A stretch of 64,000 nt of DNA from an uncultured Flavobacteriaceae bacterium (GCA_947502495.1 CANNAC010000006.1:124001-188000), one strand, 5' to 3'; positions 25,831-35,003 are shown, counted from the stretch's first letter. Translations and numbers: made by a program. Notes: generated from the letters alone by a model not told the origin.

Positions 25831-26256
25831 ATGAAATTAAAACACAGCCTTACCGTATTATTTTTAATGCTTTCTATTAGTATAATGCAAGCGCAAAAAA
25901 TTAAAATTAAAAAAGGCGTTATCTATATTGATGGCGAAACTTGTTTAACAACAGAAGGATATCCCGTAAACACCTCCTTCTATGATGTGGATGGCGAAGA
26001 AATTATTTTCATGAAATACCTCAAAACGAATAAAGAGGAAAGCTATGCGAAAGTGACTTTTCTTGATCAGAAGATTTCCTTGACCTCGAAATCCATTGTC
26101 TTCACTAGAAAAATGCTTTTAAGAAGACTTTTAGATAATAAAGTTATAGAAAATTGCAAACTCAATCCGGATAACATAGAACGCTTTATTCTAAAATTTG
26201 ATGAACAAGTAGAGAAAGAAGACATTAATGTGAATGTAAGTATTGATAGAGGTTAA
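25831..26256 (+). CDS. Exported protein of unknown function
   Basis: This 141-residue protein has a signal peptide (MKLKHSLTVLFLMLSISIMQAQ) and a small, mostly beta body (KIKIKKGVIYIDGETC ... SYAKVTFLDQKISLTSKS). I do not recognise a family. It is followed 9 bp later by a small membrane protein, so they may be transcribed together. Confidence 0.7.
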   Translation: MKLKHSLTVLFLMLSISIMQAQKIKIKKGVIYIDGETCLTTEGYPVNTSFYDVDGEEIIFMKYLKTNKEESYAKVTFLDQKISLTSKSIVFTRKMLLRRLLDNKVIENCKLNPDNIERFILKFDEQVEKEDINVNVSIDRG

Positions 26257-26265
26257 TTCTTTTGT

Positions 26266-26697
26266 ATGAAACTAGAGCTTCCAAATTGGATTATTATTCT
26301 TGGTGGAATTGGTCAAATATTCACGGCACTAATCTATCCGTATATAAGACATCAGGTTTTTGATTGGTATAACGATGTTAAGCAACTGAAGCCATTAAAT
26401 CAAGAAATCGCTAAAACCTATGGAAGATATATTCAAGGTTTAAATTTTTCCTTTGGTTTGATTGCTATAATAATGCCTTCCGATTTAAAAAACCACACCA
26501 ATCTAGCCATTGCAATTACAGGTTTAATTGCTGCTTATTGGGTTGGAAAAGTACTTACACAAATTGCATATTATCCTATGTATGATATTCCACAGAAAAA
26601 AATATTTAGAATTGGAAGCTATTTCATGAATGCCTTATTTGTGTTTTTCGCAGTAGTTTATTCCCTTTTATTTATTGTGAATATTTCAAATCACTAA
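26266..26697 (+). CDS. Four-helix membrane protein of unknown function
   Basis: This 143-residue protein has about four transmembrane segments, at residues about 5-24, 61-78, 83-101 and 119-139. There is a cytoplasmic-looking HQVFDWYNDVKQLKPLNQEIAKTYGRY stretch between the first two. I do not recognise the family. It lies 4 bp upstream of the TIGR01777 gene, which suggests an operon. Confidence 0.7.
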   Translation: MKLELPNWIIILGGIGQIFTALIYPYIRHQVFDWYNDVKQLKPLNQEIAKTYGRYIQGLNFSFGLIAIIMPSDLKNHTNLAIAITGLIAAYWVGKVLTQIAYYPMYDIPQKKIFRIGSYFMNALFVFFAVVYSLLFIVNISNH

Positions 26698-26701
26698 ACC
26701 C

Positions 26702-27604
26702 ATGAAAACAATACTTATAGCTGGAGGAACAGGATTTATCGGACAAACATTAGAAAAGCATTTTACCAGTAAAGGCTATTCCGTGAAAATATTAAGCAGA
26801 AATCCTAAACGTGATAATGAAATCCTTTGGGATGCAAAAACCATGGAAGGCTCTTGGGTTAACCATCTAGAACATTTAGATGCCCTTATTAACCTTACCG
26901 GAAAAACAATCAATTGCAGATTTACCGACGCTAATAAAAAAGCAATAAAAGAATCTAGAATTGTTTCCACAGCACTTTTAGGACAAGCTATTGACACCTG
27001 TAGTAATCCACCAAAAGTATGGATGAACTCCTCCACTACTTCTATATACAAAGCGTCTTTTACAGAAGAAAGAACCGAAGACAGCACAGAATATGGTACC
27101 GATTTTGAAGCAGAAGTTGCCACCGTTTGGGAAAAGGCTTTTCACAAAACCAAAAATCCAAAAACCAGAAAAATAGTATTACGTACTTCTATCGTTTTAG
27201 GTAATGAAGATGGTGCTTTTGTGCCATTAAAAAAACTAACACAATTTGGTTTAGGAGGAAAACAAGGCAGTGGAAAACAAAAAGTAAGCTGGATACATCA
27301 AACCGATTTTGTAAGAGCTGTAGATTTTTTAATACATAAGGACAGTGCGAAAGGAGCTTTTAACTTTTGTGTACCAAAACCAACAGACAACGCAACAATG
27401 ATGAAAGACTTTAGAAAAGCATTAGGTGTTCCTATTGGTATTCCTAGTCCGAAATTCATCCTAGAAATCGGTGCTTTATTTATGCAAACAGAACCAGAAC
27501 TCATTTTAAATAGCCGGAATGTAGTACCAAAAAAGCTATTAGAAGATGGTTTTAAGTTTCAATTTCCTACAATTGTTTCCGCCGTAAAAAATTTAATAGA
27601 TTAG
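26702..27604 (+). CDS. TIGR01777 family NAD-dependent epimerase-like protein
   Basis: This 300-residue extended short-chain dehydrogenase-like protein resembles YfcH and SDR39U1. The dinucleotide-binding start is ILIAGGTGFIGQTLEKHF. The characteristic DALINLTGKTINCRFTDANKKAIKESRI (about 60-87) follows, then NSSTTSIYKAS in the active-site region and the C-terminal DUF1731-like part (GIPSPKFILEIGALFMQTEPELILNSRNVVPKKLLEDGF). The family's substrate is not established. It is co-oriented with the preceding small genes. Confidence 0.88.
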   Translation: MKTILIAGGTGFIGQTLEKHFTSKGYSVKILSRNPKRDNEILWDAKTMEGSWVNHLEHLDALINLTGKTINCRFTDANKKAIKESRIVSTALLGQAIDTCSNPPKVWMNSSTTSIYKASFTEERTEDSTEYGTDFEAEVATVWEKAFHKTKNPKTRKIVLRTSIVLGNEDGAFVPLKKLTQFGLGGKQGSGKQKVSWIHQTDFVRAVDFLIHKDSAKGAFNFCVPKPTDNATMMKDFRKALGVPIGIPSPKFILEIGALFMQTEPELILNSRNVVPKKLLEDGFKFQFPTIVSAVKNLID

Positions 27605-27621
27605 ATATAAATCCTTTTGCT

Positions 27622-27629
27622 TACTTTTG
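27622..27629 (+). promoter_or_regulatory. Candidate -7 promoter box of the sigma factor gene
   Basis: TACTTTTG matches TAnnTTTG, 22 bp before the ATG of the sigma factor gene at 27652. Confidence 0.45.
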
Positions 27630-27651
27630 CTAAAACTTAGCTAAAAAAAAT

Positions 27652-28206
27652 ATGCCAAAGCATCTAATAGATCCAAATAAATGGATTGATTTATATTCAG
27701 ATTACCTATTCAACTACACTATTTCTCGTGTTAACGATAGAGATTTGTCTAAAGATTTAGTTCAAGATACTTTTTTTGCAGGTTTAAAATCTATGAAAAA
27801 TTTTAAAGGAGAAGCTAGTGAACGTACTTGGTTAATTTCCATTTTAAAGCGAAAAATTATAGATTATTACAGAAGAATAAACTCTAACAAAGGAAAAGCA
27901 GAAGTTAGAATGAGCTATAATAGCGACACAGAATCAGAAGGCGACTGGCTAGAAGAACGTGTTGCAGATCCTTTTGATAAAAATGCAGAAAGTGTTATTG
28001 AAAACGAAGAACTAGGCGAAGCAATCTATAGTTGTCTGGGGAAACTTCCTGAAAAACAAGCTACCGTTTTTAAAATGAAAACGATAGAAGGAATAGATAC
28101 AGAAACTATTTGTAATGAACTTAATATTACAGCGTCTAATCTGTGGGTTATCATTCATAGAGCAAGAACCACAATGGCATCTTGCATGGAGAAAAATTGG
28201 TTTTAA
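27652..28206 (+). CDS. ECF-type RNA polymerase sigma factor
   Basis: This 184-residue sigma-70 family factor has region 2 (YSDYLFNYTISRVNDRDLSKDLVQDTFFAGLKSMKNFKGEASERTWLISILKRKIIDYYRR) and region 4 (LPEKQATVFKMKTIEGIDTETICNELNITASNLWVIIHRARTTMASCMEKNW). The linker is acidic and variable. It would direct RNA polymerase to a small regulon in response to an extracytoplasmic or redox signal. The next gene (2 bp away) is a small protein with the H-x3-C-x2-C motif of zinc anti-sigma factors, so the pair probably forms a sigma/anti-sigma unit. Confidence 0.9.
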   Translation: MPKHLIDPNKWIDLYSDYLFNYTISRVNDRDLSKDLVQDTFFAGLKSMKNFKGEASERTWLISILKRKIIDYYRRINSNKGKAEVRMSYNSDTESEGDWLEERVADPFDKNAESVIENEELGEAIYSCLGKLPEKQATVFKMKTIEGIDTETICNELNITASNLWVIIHRARTTMASCMEKNWF

Positions 28207-28208
28207 TT

Positions 28209-28472
28209 ATGAATACACAAATGAATATAAATAAAGCTTGCGAAAAAGCAAATCATGTTTGTGATAAATCGCAATATAAAGAAGCATCTCTTTTAGAAAA
28301 AATTAAACTTAACGTGCATTTAATTTTCTGTAAAGCTTGCAGAAAATATTCTAGTAATAATCAAAAGCTTACAAAAAAAATGCGCACTGCAAAAGTAGAT
28401 TGCATGCATAAACAAGAAAAAGAGGTTTTAAAACAAAACCTAACTCAAGCCATAAAAGAGCAACAAAACTAG
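28209..28472 (+). CDS. Small zinc-binding protein, probable anti-sigma factor
   Basis: This is an 87-residue soluble protein with the start ATG at 28209 (an upstream in-frame ATG at 28182 lies inside the sigma gene). The segment VHLIFCKAC matches the H-x3-C-x2-C core of zinc-binding anti-sigma domains, and HVC earlier could supply another ligand. There is no transmembrane segment, which suggests a soluble, perhaps redox-sensing, regulator. It directly follows the ECF sigma gene, and its end overlaps the convergent membrane-protein gene by 33 bp. Confidence 0.72.
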   Translation: MNTQMNINKACEKANHVCDKSQYKEASLLEKIKLNVHLIFCKACRKYSSNNQKLTKKMRTAKVDCMHKQEKEVLKQNLTQAIKEQQN

Positions 28473-29279
28473 CCATAAAATCGGCAAGCCTTCCACAAAA
28501 AAAGAACTATAATACTTCGTTTGATTTTTTCTTGCTAGTAACACAAACAGCATTGTTATTAGCATGAATAGCCCTAAAACAAGTACATTTTCCGTACTCG
28601 TTTGGTCTTTAAATAATTCTAAAAAGAAGAAAACAACTAATAAAATAACGCCTATAATTTTGGTTTTTCGTATTCCAATACGTTGCGGAATGGTAGATAA
28701 TTTTAAACTATCGTACTGTAAATCTCTTATTTCAAAAGGAATCATGAGTATTAATACAAAAACAAAACGTTGTAAAGTTGTTATAAGAATATCCACGGTT
28801 ATAGCAATCTTATTATCTATAATGGGCAACAATACTGTTACCGCACACCAAACCAGACCAATTACATAAATTTTCAATCCGCTAATCTGCCGTAGGTTTT
28901 GGTTACTATCCACAAATATATTTCTTGGTAAAAAAGGAATCGCATAAAAAAAAGTAATTGCACCAAGTAGCAAAATGTATAACCATGTTTTTATTTCTAG
29001 CTTACATGCATAATAGCACAATGCCACAAAACAGAGAAATGAAAACACCTGAATAATCTTTAATTTATTAGCTAAACTTCTATGGTGAAACTTTGCCAAT
29101 CCAAAGTATTTCACAAAATTATAGCCCGTAATCGTAGCAAAAAAATTAAACCATAAAACAGTATCATCATACGATATTTCAAATTCTAAAAGTGTAATCC
29201 AAGTTAAAGCACAGACACTTAAAGCCACATGAATACTCGCGTTTATATAAAAATCAAAAAGGTGTTTTAATATTCGCAT
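28440..29279 (-). CDS. UbiA-like polytopic membrane protein
   Basis: This 279-residue protein has about eight to nine transmembrane segments. The layout and segments such as WFNFFATITGYNFVKYFGLAKFH and LRQISGLKIYVIGLVWCAVTVLLP recall the UbiA prenyltransferase superfamily. However, the aspartate-rich NDxxD motifs that bind prenyl diphosphate are not clear, so catalysis is doubtful. PFEIRDLQYDSLKLSTIPQRIGIRKTK in the second half is close to the second UbiA motif region (D-x-x-D-D-like 'RDLQYD'). It may prenylate a small substrate, but that is inference. Confidence 0.6.
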   Translation of the reverse strand: MRILKHLFDFYINASIHVALSVCALTWITLLEFEISYDDTVLWFNFFATITGYNFVKYFGLAKFHHRSLANKLKIIQVFSFLCFVALCYYACKLEIKTWLYILLLGAITFFYAIPFLPRNIFVDSNQNLRQISGLKIYVIGLVWCAVTVLLPIIDNKIAITVDILITTLQRFVFVLILMIPFEIRDLQYDSLKLSTIPQRIGIRKTKIIGVILLVVFFFLELFKDQTSTENVLVLGLFMLITMLFVLLARKNQTKYYSSFFVEGLPILWLVLLLFYGLS

Positions 29280-29365
29280 ATAGCAAAGTTACACAAACTG
29301 TTAATAAAGAAGTTATTTGGTTAAAAACTTTCATATTTCAAAACTAAAATGCCTTATTATTTCCG

Positions 29366-29373
29366 TATTTTTG
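29366..29373 (+). promoter_or_regulatory. Candidate -7 promoter box of gcvP
   Basis: TATTTTTG matches TAnnTTTG, 94 bp before the gcvP ATG. The long leader contains a REP-like palindrome. Confidence 0.4.
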
Positions 29374-29429
29374 CGCCTGAAAATAACACGCTTTATTTTT
29401 TATTAAATGAGGCCAACAATAAATTGTAA

Positions 29430-29449
29430 TTTCCGCGAAAGCGGGAATC
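29430..29449. repeat. REP-like palindrome in the gcvP leader
   Basis: The arms atttccgc/gcgggaat (8 bp, one G-U) with loop gaaa have the same design as 15850-15870 and 48302-48320. The element lies 18 bp before the gcvP ATG. Confidence 0.6.
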
Positions 29450-29467
29450 TAACACAACTTTTTAAGC

Positions 29468-32320
29468 ATGAATACAAACGCTTTTGCACTACGTCATATT
29501 GGTCCTAGAGAAGAAGACCAAAAATCAATGCTAAAAACTATTGGTGTAGATAGTTTAGACCAACTTATTTACGAGACTATTCCAGATGATATTAGATTAA
29601 AAAAAGATCTGGACTTAGAAGAAGCCATGAGTGAGCAAGAATATTTAGGATACCTAAATGAGGTTGCTAAAAAAAACAAAGTTTACAAAACATATATTGG
29701 TTTGGGTTATCATCCAACCATTTTACCGGCTGTTATTCAACGTAACATTTTAGAAAACCCGGGTTGGTATACTGCGTATACACCGTATCAAGCGGAAATT
29801 GCGCAAGGTCGTTTAGAAGCGCTTCTAAATTACCAAACAATGATTACAGACCTAACAGGAATGGAACTGGCAAACGCATCGCTTTTAGATGAAAGTACTG
29901 CCGCTGCTGAAGCTATGAGCTTATTATTTGCGGTTAGAGAACGACCACAAAAAAAAGCAGGAATAAATAAGTTTTTCGTTTCTGAAAATATTTTACCACA
30001 AACACTTTCTCTATTACAAACAAGATCCAATCCTATTGGCGTAGAACTAGTTATTGGAGATGAAAATACTTTTGATTTTTCTTCGGAATTCTTTGGAGCA
30101 ATCTTACAGTATCCAGGAAAAAACGGACAAGTATCTAACATAAAATCTTTTATAGCTAAAGCGAATGAAGCACAAATAAAAGTAGCAGTTGCTGCCGATA
30201 TTTTAAGCTTAGTAAAATTAGAAGCGCCTGGTAAATTTGGTGCAGATGTAGTAGTTGGAACCACACAACGATTTGGAATCCCAATGGGTTATGGTGGGCC
30301 ACACGCAGCATATTTTGCAACTAAGGAAGCGTACAAACGTGATATTCCTGGACGTATTATTGGTGTTACCAAAGATGTAAATGGCAATAGAGCTTTACGT
30401 ATGGCTTTGCAAACTAGAGAACAACATATAAAAAGAGACAGAGCGACTTCTAACATCTGTACGGCACAAGTATTACTAGCTGTTATGGCTGGAATGTACG
30501 CTGTATATCATGGACCAAAAGGTTTACAGTTTATAGCAAACCAAGTACATAATGCAGCTTTTTCGCTAGCCGAAGCTTTAGAAAAACTAGGTTTTAAACA
30601 AACCAACACTTCTTACTTTGACACGCTTCAAATTAAAACCAAAGCTAAAAAAGTAAAGAAAATTGCAAAAGACAAAAAAGTAAACTTCTTTTATCCAGAT
30701 AAAAAAACGGTTACTATTTCTATAAACGAAACGACTTCAGTTAAAGATATAAATACGATTATTTCTGTTTTCGCTAAAGTTGCAGATAAAAAAGCATTTA
30801 CAATTTCTTCTTTTACAGAAGCCAATAATATTGACAAAGAACTTCAAAGAACTACCGATTTCTTAACACTAGATATTTTTAATTCGCACCATTCAGAAAC
30901 GGAATTAATGCGTTACATTAAAAAATTAGAACGTAAAGATTTATCGTTAAACCATTCTATGATTTCTCTTGGTTCTTGTACTATGAAATTAAATGCAGCA
31001 GCAGAAATGCTTCCTTTAAGCCAGTCAGAATGGGGAAGTATTCATCCTTTTGTTCCATTAAAACAAGCTAGGGGTTATGCAACAATTTTAAAAGAATTAG
31101 AAGACCAACTTACAGAAATCACTGGTTTCGCTGCAACATCATTACAACCAAATTCTGGTGCTCAAGGAGAATTTGCAGGTTTAATGGTAATTAAAGCATA
31201 CCATGAATCTCGTAAAGATCACCACAGAAATATTTGTTTAATTCCTAGTTCTGCACATGGTACAAATCCAGCAAGTGCAGTAATGGCAGGAATGAAAGTA
31301 GTGGTTACTAAATCTACAGAAGAAGGTAATATCGATGTGGAAGATTTACGTGAAAAAGCAATTTTACACAAAGATAATTTATCGTGTTTAATGGTAACGT
31401 ATCCTTCTACGCACGGTGTTTATGAAGCTTCCATAAAAGAAATCACCAAAATTATTCATGATAATGGCGGACAAGTATATATGGATGGTGCAAACATGAA
31501 CGCGCAAGTAGGATTAACCAATCCTGGAAATATTGGCGCAGATGTTTGTCACTTAAATTTACACAAAACCTTTGCTATTCCTCATGGAGGTGGAGGACCT
31601 GGAGTTGGACCAATATGCGTTGCAAAACAATTAGCTCCATTTCTACCAGGAAACCCAATCGTTAAAACGGGAGGAAAAGATGCTATTACAGCCATCTCCT
31701 CTGCTCCTTTTGGTTCTGCTTTAGCATGTTTAATTTCTTATGGTTACATAAAAATGTTAGGTGCAAAAGGATTAACAGCATCGACTAAAATAGCAATCTT
31801 AAACGCCAACTACATTAAAACAAGATTAGAAGGTCATTTTGACACTTTATATTCTGGTGAACGTGGTCGTGCAGCACATGAAATGATTGTAGACTGTCGT
31901 GCTTTTAAAGCCAACGGTATTGAGGTTACAGATATTGCTAAACGTTTAATGGATTATGGTTTTCATGCACCTACGGTATCTTTCCCTGTAGCAGGAACTT
32001 TAATGATTGAGCCTACAGAAAGTGAAAGCAAGCAAGAAATAGATCGTTTTTGTGATGCTATGATTTCTATTAGAAAAGAAATAAACCTAGCAACCAAAGA
32101 GGATACAAACAATCCTTTAAAAAATGCACCACATACATTAGCTATGGTAACTGCTAATAATTGGGATTTCCCATATAGTAGAGATACAGCAGCATATCCT
32201 TTAGAATATGTACAAGATAATAAATTTTGGCCTAGCGTAAGACGTGTAGATGACGCTTACGGAGACCGTAATTTAATATGTACATGTGCTCCTATTGAGG
32301 CATATATGGACGCAAACTAA
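29468..32320 (+). CDS. gcvP: Glycine dehydrogenase (aminomethyl-transferring), P protein
   Basis: This 950-residue PLP enzyme of the glycine cleavage system has the full one-chain length. It decarboxylates glycine and passes the aminomethyl group to the lipoyl arm of GcvH. The start FALRHIGPREEDQKSML, YQAEIAQGRLEALLNYQTMITDLTGME, and the PLP lysine in NLHKTFAIPHGGGGPGVGP (Lys700) are visible. The glycine-rich loop after it, DVCHLNLHKTF, is a signature. It needs lipoylated GcvH, and the lipA gene lies further along the window. It is a single gene here with a strong hairpin after it. Confidence 0.97.
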   Translation: MNTNAFALRHIGPREEDQKSMLKTIGVDSLDQLIYETIPDDIRLKKDLDLEEAMSEQEYLGYLNEVAKKNKVYKTYIGLGYHPTILPAVIQRNILENPGWYTAYTPYQAEIAQGRLEALLNYQTMITDLTGMELANASLLDESTAAAEAMSLLFAVRERPQKKAGINKFFVSENILPQTLSLLQTRSNPIGVELVIGDENTFDFSSEFFGAILQYPGKNGQVSNIKSFIAKANEAQIKVAVAADILSLVKLEAPGKFGADVVVGTTQRFGIPMGYGGPHAAYFATKEAYKRDIPGRIIGVTKDVNGNRALRMALQTREQHIKRDRATSNICTAQVLLAVMAGMYAVYHGPKGLQFIANQVHNAAFSLAEALEKLGFKQTNTSYFDTLQIKTKAKKVKKIAKDKKVNFFYPDKKTVTISINETTSVKDINTIISVFAKVADKKAFTISSFTEANNIDKELQRTTDFLTLDIFNSHHSETELMRYIKKLERKDLSLNHSMISLGSCTMKLNAAAEMLPLSQSEWGSIHPFVPLKQARGYATILKELEDQLTEITGFAATSLQPNSGAQGEFAGLMVIKAYHESRKDHHRNICLIPSSAHGTNPASAVMAGMKVVVTKSTEEGNIDVEDLREKAILHKDNLSCLMVTYPSTHGVYEASIKEITKIIHDNGGQVYMDGANMNAQVGLTNPGNIGADVCHLNLHKTFAIPHGGGGPGVGPICVAKQLAPFLPGNPIVKTGGKDAITAISSAPFGSALACLISYGYIKMLGAKGLTASTKIAILNANYIKTRLEGHFDTLYSGERGRAAHEMIVDCRAFKANGIEVTDIAKRLMDYGFHAPTVSFPVAGTLMIEPTESESKQEIDRFCDAMISIRKEINLATKEDTNNPLKNAPHTLAMVTANNWDFPYSRDTAAYPLEYVQDNKFWPSVRRVDDAYGDRNLICTCAPIEAYMDAN

Positions 32321-32353
32321 GGGTTGAACATCGTAAATAATTAATTAAATAAA

Positions 32354-32413
32354 ATTGCCTTTAATTTTTACTGCTTATCTTAGCGGATAAACAATTAAAG
32401 GCAATCCTTTTTT
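32354..32413 (+). promoter_or_regulatory. Terminator hairpin of gcvP that contains a promoter for the next gene
   Basis: The 13-bp perfect stem attgcctttaatt (32354-32366) / aattaaaggcaat (32393-32405) is followed by cc and eight T, then directly the ATG at 32416. Within the left arm and loop, TTG (32355-32357) and TATCTTAG (32376-32383) are 18 bp apart, matching the Bacteroidota TTG-N17-20-TAnnTTTG promoter with one mismatch. The gcvP transcript could therefore end in a structure whose DNA starts the FabH-like gene. No ribosome-binding site is present. Confidence 0.5.
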
Positions 32414-32415
32414 TT

Positions 32416-33474
32416 ATGAATATCAAAATTACTGGAACAGGAAGTTATATCCCAAGCACAATTGAAAAAAATGAAGATTTTTATAATCACGAATTTTTAA
32501 ATGTGGATGGTTCTAAAATAAATAGTCCAAATGAAGTTATCGTTCATAAGTTTAAAGCGATAACAGGCATTGAAGAAAGGCGCTACATTAAACCTGAGTT
32601 ATCCAATTCAGATATTGCTTTTTACGCTGCTGAAAAGGCTATTTCAGATGCTAAAATAGATAAAGAAACATTAGATTATATAATTGTAGCTCACAATTAT
32701 GGCGACGTAAAACACAACGCTAAGCAAAGTGATACAGTACCAAGTATAGCATCCCGTGTTAAGCATTTATTACAAATTAAAAACCCTAAATGTGTTGGGT
32801 ACGATTTACTTTTTGGTTGCCCAGGATGGATTGAAGGTCTTATTCAAGCTAATGCATTTATTAAATCCGGACTAGCAAAACGCTGTTTGGTTATCGGTTC
32901 AGAAACCTTATCTAGAGTTATCGATAAACACGATCGCGATTCTATGATATATAGTGATGGTTCTGGAGCAGTTATTTTAGAGGAAACTTCGGAAGACGGC
33001 GGAATTATTAGTCATGAGTCTGCAACTTTTGCTTTAGACGAAGCACATTTCATTTATTTTGGAAAAACCAATAAACAAGAATCTGCTAGCCAACGTAAAT
33101 ACATTAAAATGTATGGGCGAAAGATTTATGAATTTGCTTTAACTAACGTGCCTTTAGCTTTAAAATCATGTTTAGACAAAAGTGGCTATTCCATCGATGA
33201 TGTCAAAAAAATACTGATTCACCAAGCAAATGAAAAAATGGATGAAGCCATTGTAAATCGCTTTTACAAGCTTCACAATATGGAAACACCAGAAGGCGTT
33301 ATGCCTATGTCTATTGGCATGCTAGGCAACTCTAGTGTAGCAACAGTCCCTACTTTATTAGATATGATTTTAAAAGGAAAACTTGAAAATCAAGAAATTA
33401 AAAAAGGAGATGTTATTATGTTCGCTAGTGTTGGTGCTGGTATGAATATTAACGCCATCGTTTACAAATATTAA
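32416..33474 (+). CDS. 3-oxoacyl-ACP synthase III-like (FabH-type) enzyme
   Basis: This 352-residue thiolase-fold enzyme has the catalytic triad Cys135 (LLFGCPGWIEG), His269 (IHQANEKM) and Asn305 (LGNSSVATVP). In FabH these residues condense an acyl-CoA with malonyl-ACP. The N-terminus IKITGTGSYIPS, RVKHLLQIKNPKCVGYDLLFGC and SIGMLGNSSVATVPTLL are typical. It may start fatty-acid chains or make a secondary product. The gene lies between gcvP and a methyltransferase, so its pathway is not clear from context. Confidence 0.87.
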   Translation: MNIKITGTGSYIPSTIEKNEDFYNHEFLNVDGSKINSPNEVIVHKFKAITGIEERRYIKPELSNSDIAFYAAEKAISDAKIDKETLDYIIVAHNYGDVKHNAKQSDTVPSIASRVKHLLQIKNPKCVGYDLLFGCPGWIEGLIQANAFIKSGLAKRCLVIGSETLSRVIDKHDRDSMIYSDGSGAVILEETSEDGGIISHESATFALDEAHFIYFGKTNKQESASQRKYIKMYGRKIYEFALTNVPLALKSCLDKSGYSIDDVKKILIHQANEKMDEAIVNRFYKLHNMETPEGVMPMSIGMLGNSSVATVPTLLDMILKGKLENQEIKKGDVIMFASVGAGMNINAIVYKY

Positions 33475-33516
33475 GAAACCTTATCAATTAGATCTGCGCT
33501 TTCGCGGAAAACAAAT

Positions 33517-34053
33517 ATGTACGAAGGGAAATTTCCACATAAAAGATATAAAATTACTTTTGAATTTTTAGAAAAACACATTTCTAAAAACGAATCCATT
33601 TTAGACTTAGGCGTCGTAAATCCATTTACAGATGTCATGAAAAATGCTGGATATCATGTAACGAATACTTCTGGTGAAGATTTAGACACAGATACTTCTG
33701 CTATTGAAAACTCGAATACAGAGGTTGTTACAGCCTTTGAAATTTTCGAACACTTATTATCTCCTCTAACGGTTTTAAAAGATATTAAAGCCAATAAACT
33801 CGTTGCAAGTATTCCAATGCGTCTTTGGTTTGCCAGTGCATACAGAAGTAAAACAGACAAATGGGATAGACACTATCACGAATTTGAAGATTGGCAATTT
33901 GATTGGCTTTTGGAAAAAGCAGGATGGAAAATAGTGGATTCTAAAAAATGGACTAATCCTACCAAAAAAATTGGGATTCGTCCAATATTTAGATGGTTTA
34001 CGCCGCGTTATTACATTGTTTATGCCGAGCGTATAAAACATACGGAATCCTAA
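33517..34053 (+). CDS. SAM-dependent methyltransferase
   Basis: This 178-residue protein has a class I methyltransferase fold. The SAM motif ILDLGVVNPFTDVMKNAGYHV is at about 28-48. VVTAFEIFEHLLSPLTVLKDIKANKLVASIPMRLW follows; FEIFEH is common in ubiquinone-type and glycan-linked methyltransferases. The HYHEFEDWQFDWLLEKAGWKIV segment is near 130. The substrate is unknown, and the neighbouring glycosyltransferase suggests a glycan or lipid, which is inference. A palindrome (gcgctttcgcggaaaac) lies just before its ATG. Confidence 0.8.
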   Translation: MYEGKFPHKRYKITFEFLEKHISKNESILDLGVVNPFTDVMKNAGYHVTNTSGEDLDTDTSAIENSNTEVVTAFEIFEHLLSPLTVLKDIKANKLVASIPMRLWFASAYRSKTDKWDRHYHEFEDWQFDWLLEKAGWKIVDSKKWTNPTKKIGIRPIFRWFTPRYYIVYAERIKHTES

Positions 34054-34117
34054 ATTTAAAAGAAAACTTAAGCAAAAGCCTTTGGAATTTGCTGTTTTAT
34101 TATTGTAATTTGTTTTC

Positions 34118-34966
34118 ATGAACATCTACATTGTCATACCTGCTCATAACGAAGAAGATTACATAGCATTAATGCTAGAATCATTAGCATTACAAACTAC
34201 TTTACCAAAAAAAGTTATTGTTGTTAATGACAATTCTACAGACCATACACAAAAGATTATAAACAGCTTTTTACCGGATAATCCCTGGTTAAAAACCATC
34301 GAAATACAATCCTCCACAAAACATTCCCCTGGCAGTAAAGTTATTCAAGCCTTCTATAAAGGACTAGAAACTTTGGATGATGATTATGATATTATATGCA
34401 AGTTTGATGCAGACATTATTCTTCCAAACAATTATCTAGAAGCACTTATTTCCATTTTTAAATCGGATGAAAAAGTGGGTATTGCAGGTGGTTTAGCATT
34501 TATTAATAAGAATGACCAATGGATCTATGAAGCCGTTGCTTCAAAAAATCATGTACGTGGACCATTCAAAGCATACCGAAAACAATGCTTTAAAGAAATT
34601 GGTGGATTAAAACGAAGTATTGGTTGGGATACTGTGGATGTTTTATTAGCTAAATATCATGGTTGGACTATTAAAACGGATGAACTACTTCAAGTAAAAC
34701 ATTTAAAACCTACTGGTTTATCCTATACCAAATCTAGCAGATTTCTTCAAGGAGAAGCCTTTTACAAAATGCGATATGGTTTAGCAATCACATTCATTTC
34801 CGCCTTAAAAAAGGGAATAAAAAAACGAAGTATTTTATCCTTTACAAACGATTTAAAAGGTTTTTTTACTGCGAAAAATAAAAAATTAGATTTTTTAGTG
34901 ACCCAAGAAGAAGGGAAATTTATTAGAAAATTACGTTGGAAAGGAATACTTGATAAATTGAAATAA
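34118..34966 (+). CDS. Family 2 glycosyltransferase
   Basis: This 282-residue GT-A fold protein begins IYIVIPAHNEEDYIALMLESL. It has VIVVNDNSTDHT for nucleotide-sugar binding, the DxD-like FDADIILPNNYL (about 92-103) and the GWDTVDVLLAKYHGWTI segment that places the acceptor. There is no transmembrane region, so it is a soluble or peripheral enzyme. It is transcribed after the methyltransferase, 64 bp downstream. The product is unknown. Confidence 0.88.
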   Translation: MNIYIVIPAHNEEDYIALMLESLALQTTLPKKVIVVNDNSTDHTQKIINSFLPDNPWLKTIEIQSSTKHSPGSKVIQAFYKGLETLDDDYDIICKFDADIILPNNYLEALISIFKSDEKVGIAGGLAFINKNDQWIYEAVASKNHVRGPFKAYRKQCFKEIGGLKRSIGWDTVDVLLAKYHGWTIKTDELLQVKHLKPTGLSYTKSSRFLQGEAFYKMRYGLAITFISALKKGIKKRSILSFTNDLKGFFTAKNKKLDFLVTQEEGKFIRKLRWKGILDKLK

Positions 34967-34967
34967 A

Positions 34968-34995
34968 GATGCTGTGACTGTGCTCAGCATGACAG
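34968..34995. repeat. Dispersed repeat 'gatgctg...cagcatgacag'
   Basis: The sequence gatgctgtgactgtgctcag followed by catgacag lies between the glycosyltransferase and endonuclease genes (convergent). A related piece is at about 5262-5282. From memory such elements are common between genes in flavobacteria. Confidence 0.5.
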
Positions 34996-35003
34996 ATTAA
35001 GTT

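Noticed and set aside
29830-30264. 144-codon minus-strand frame within gcvP
   Set aside because: Shadow of the gcvP coding region; no start or family support.
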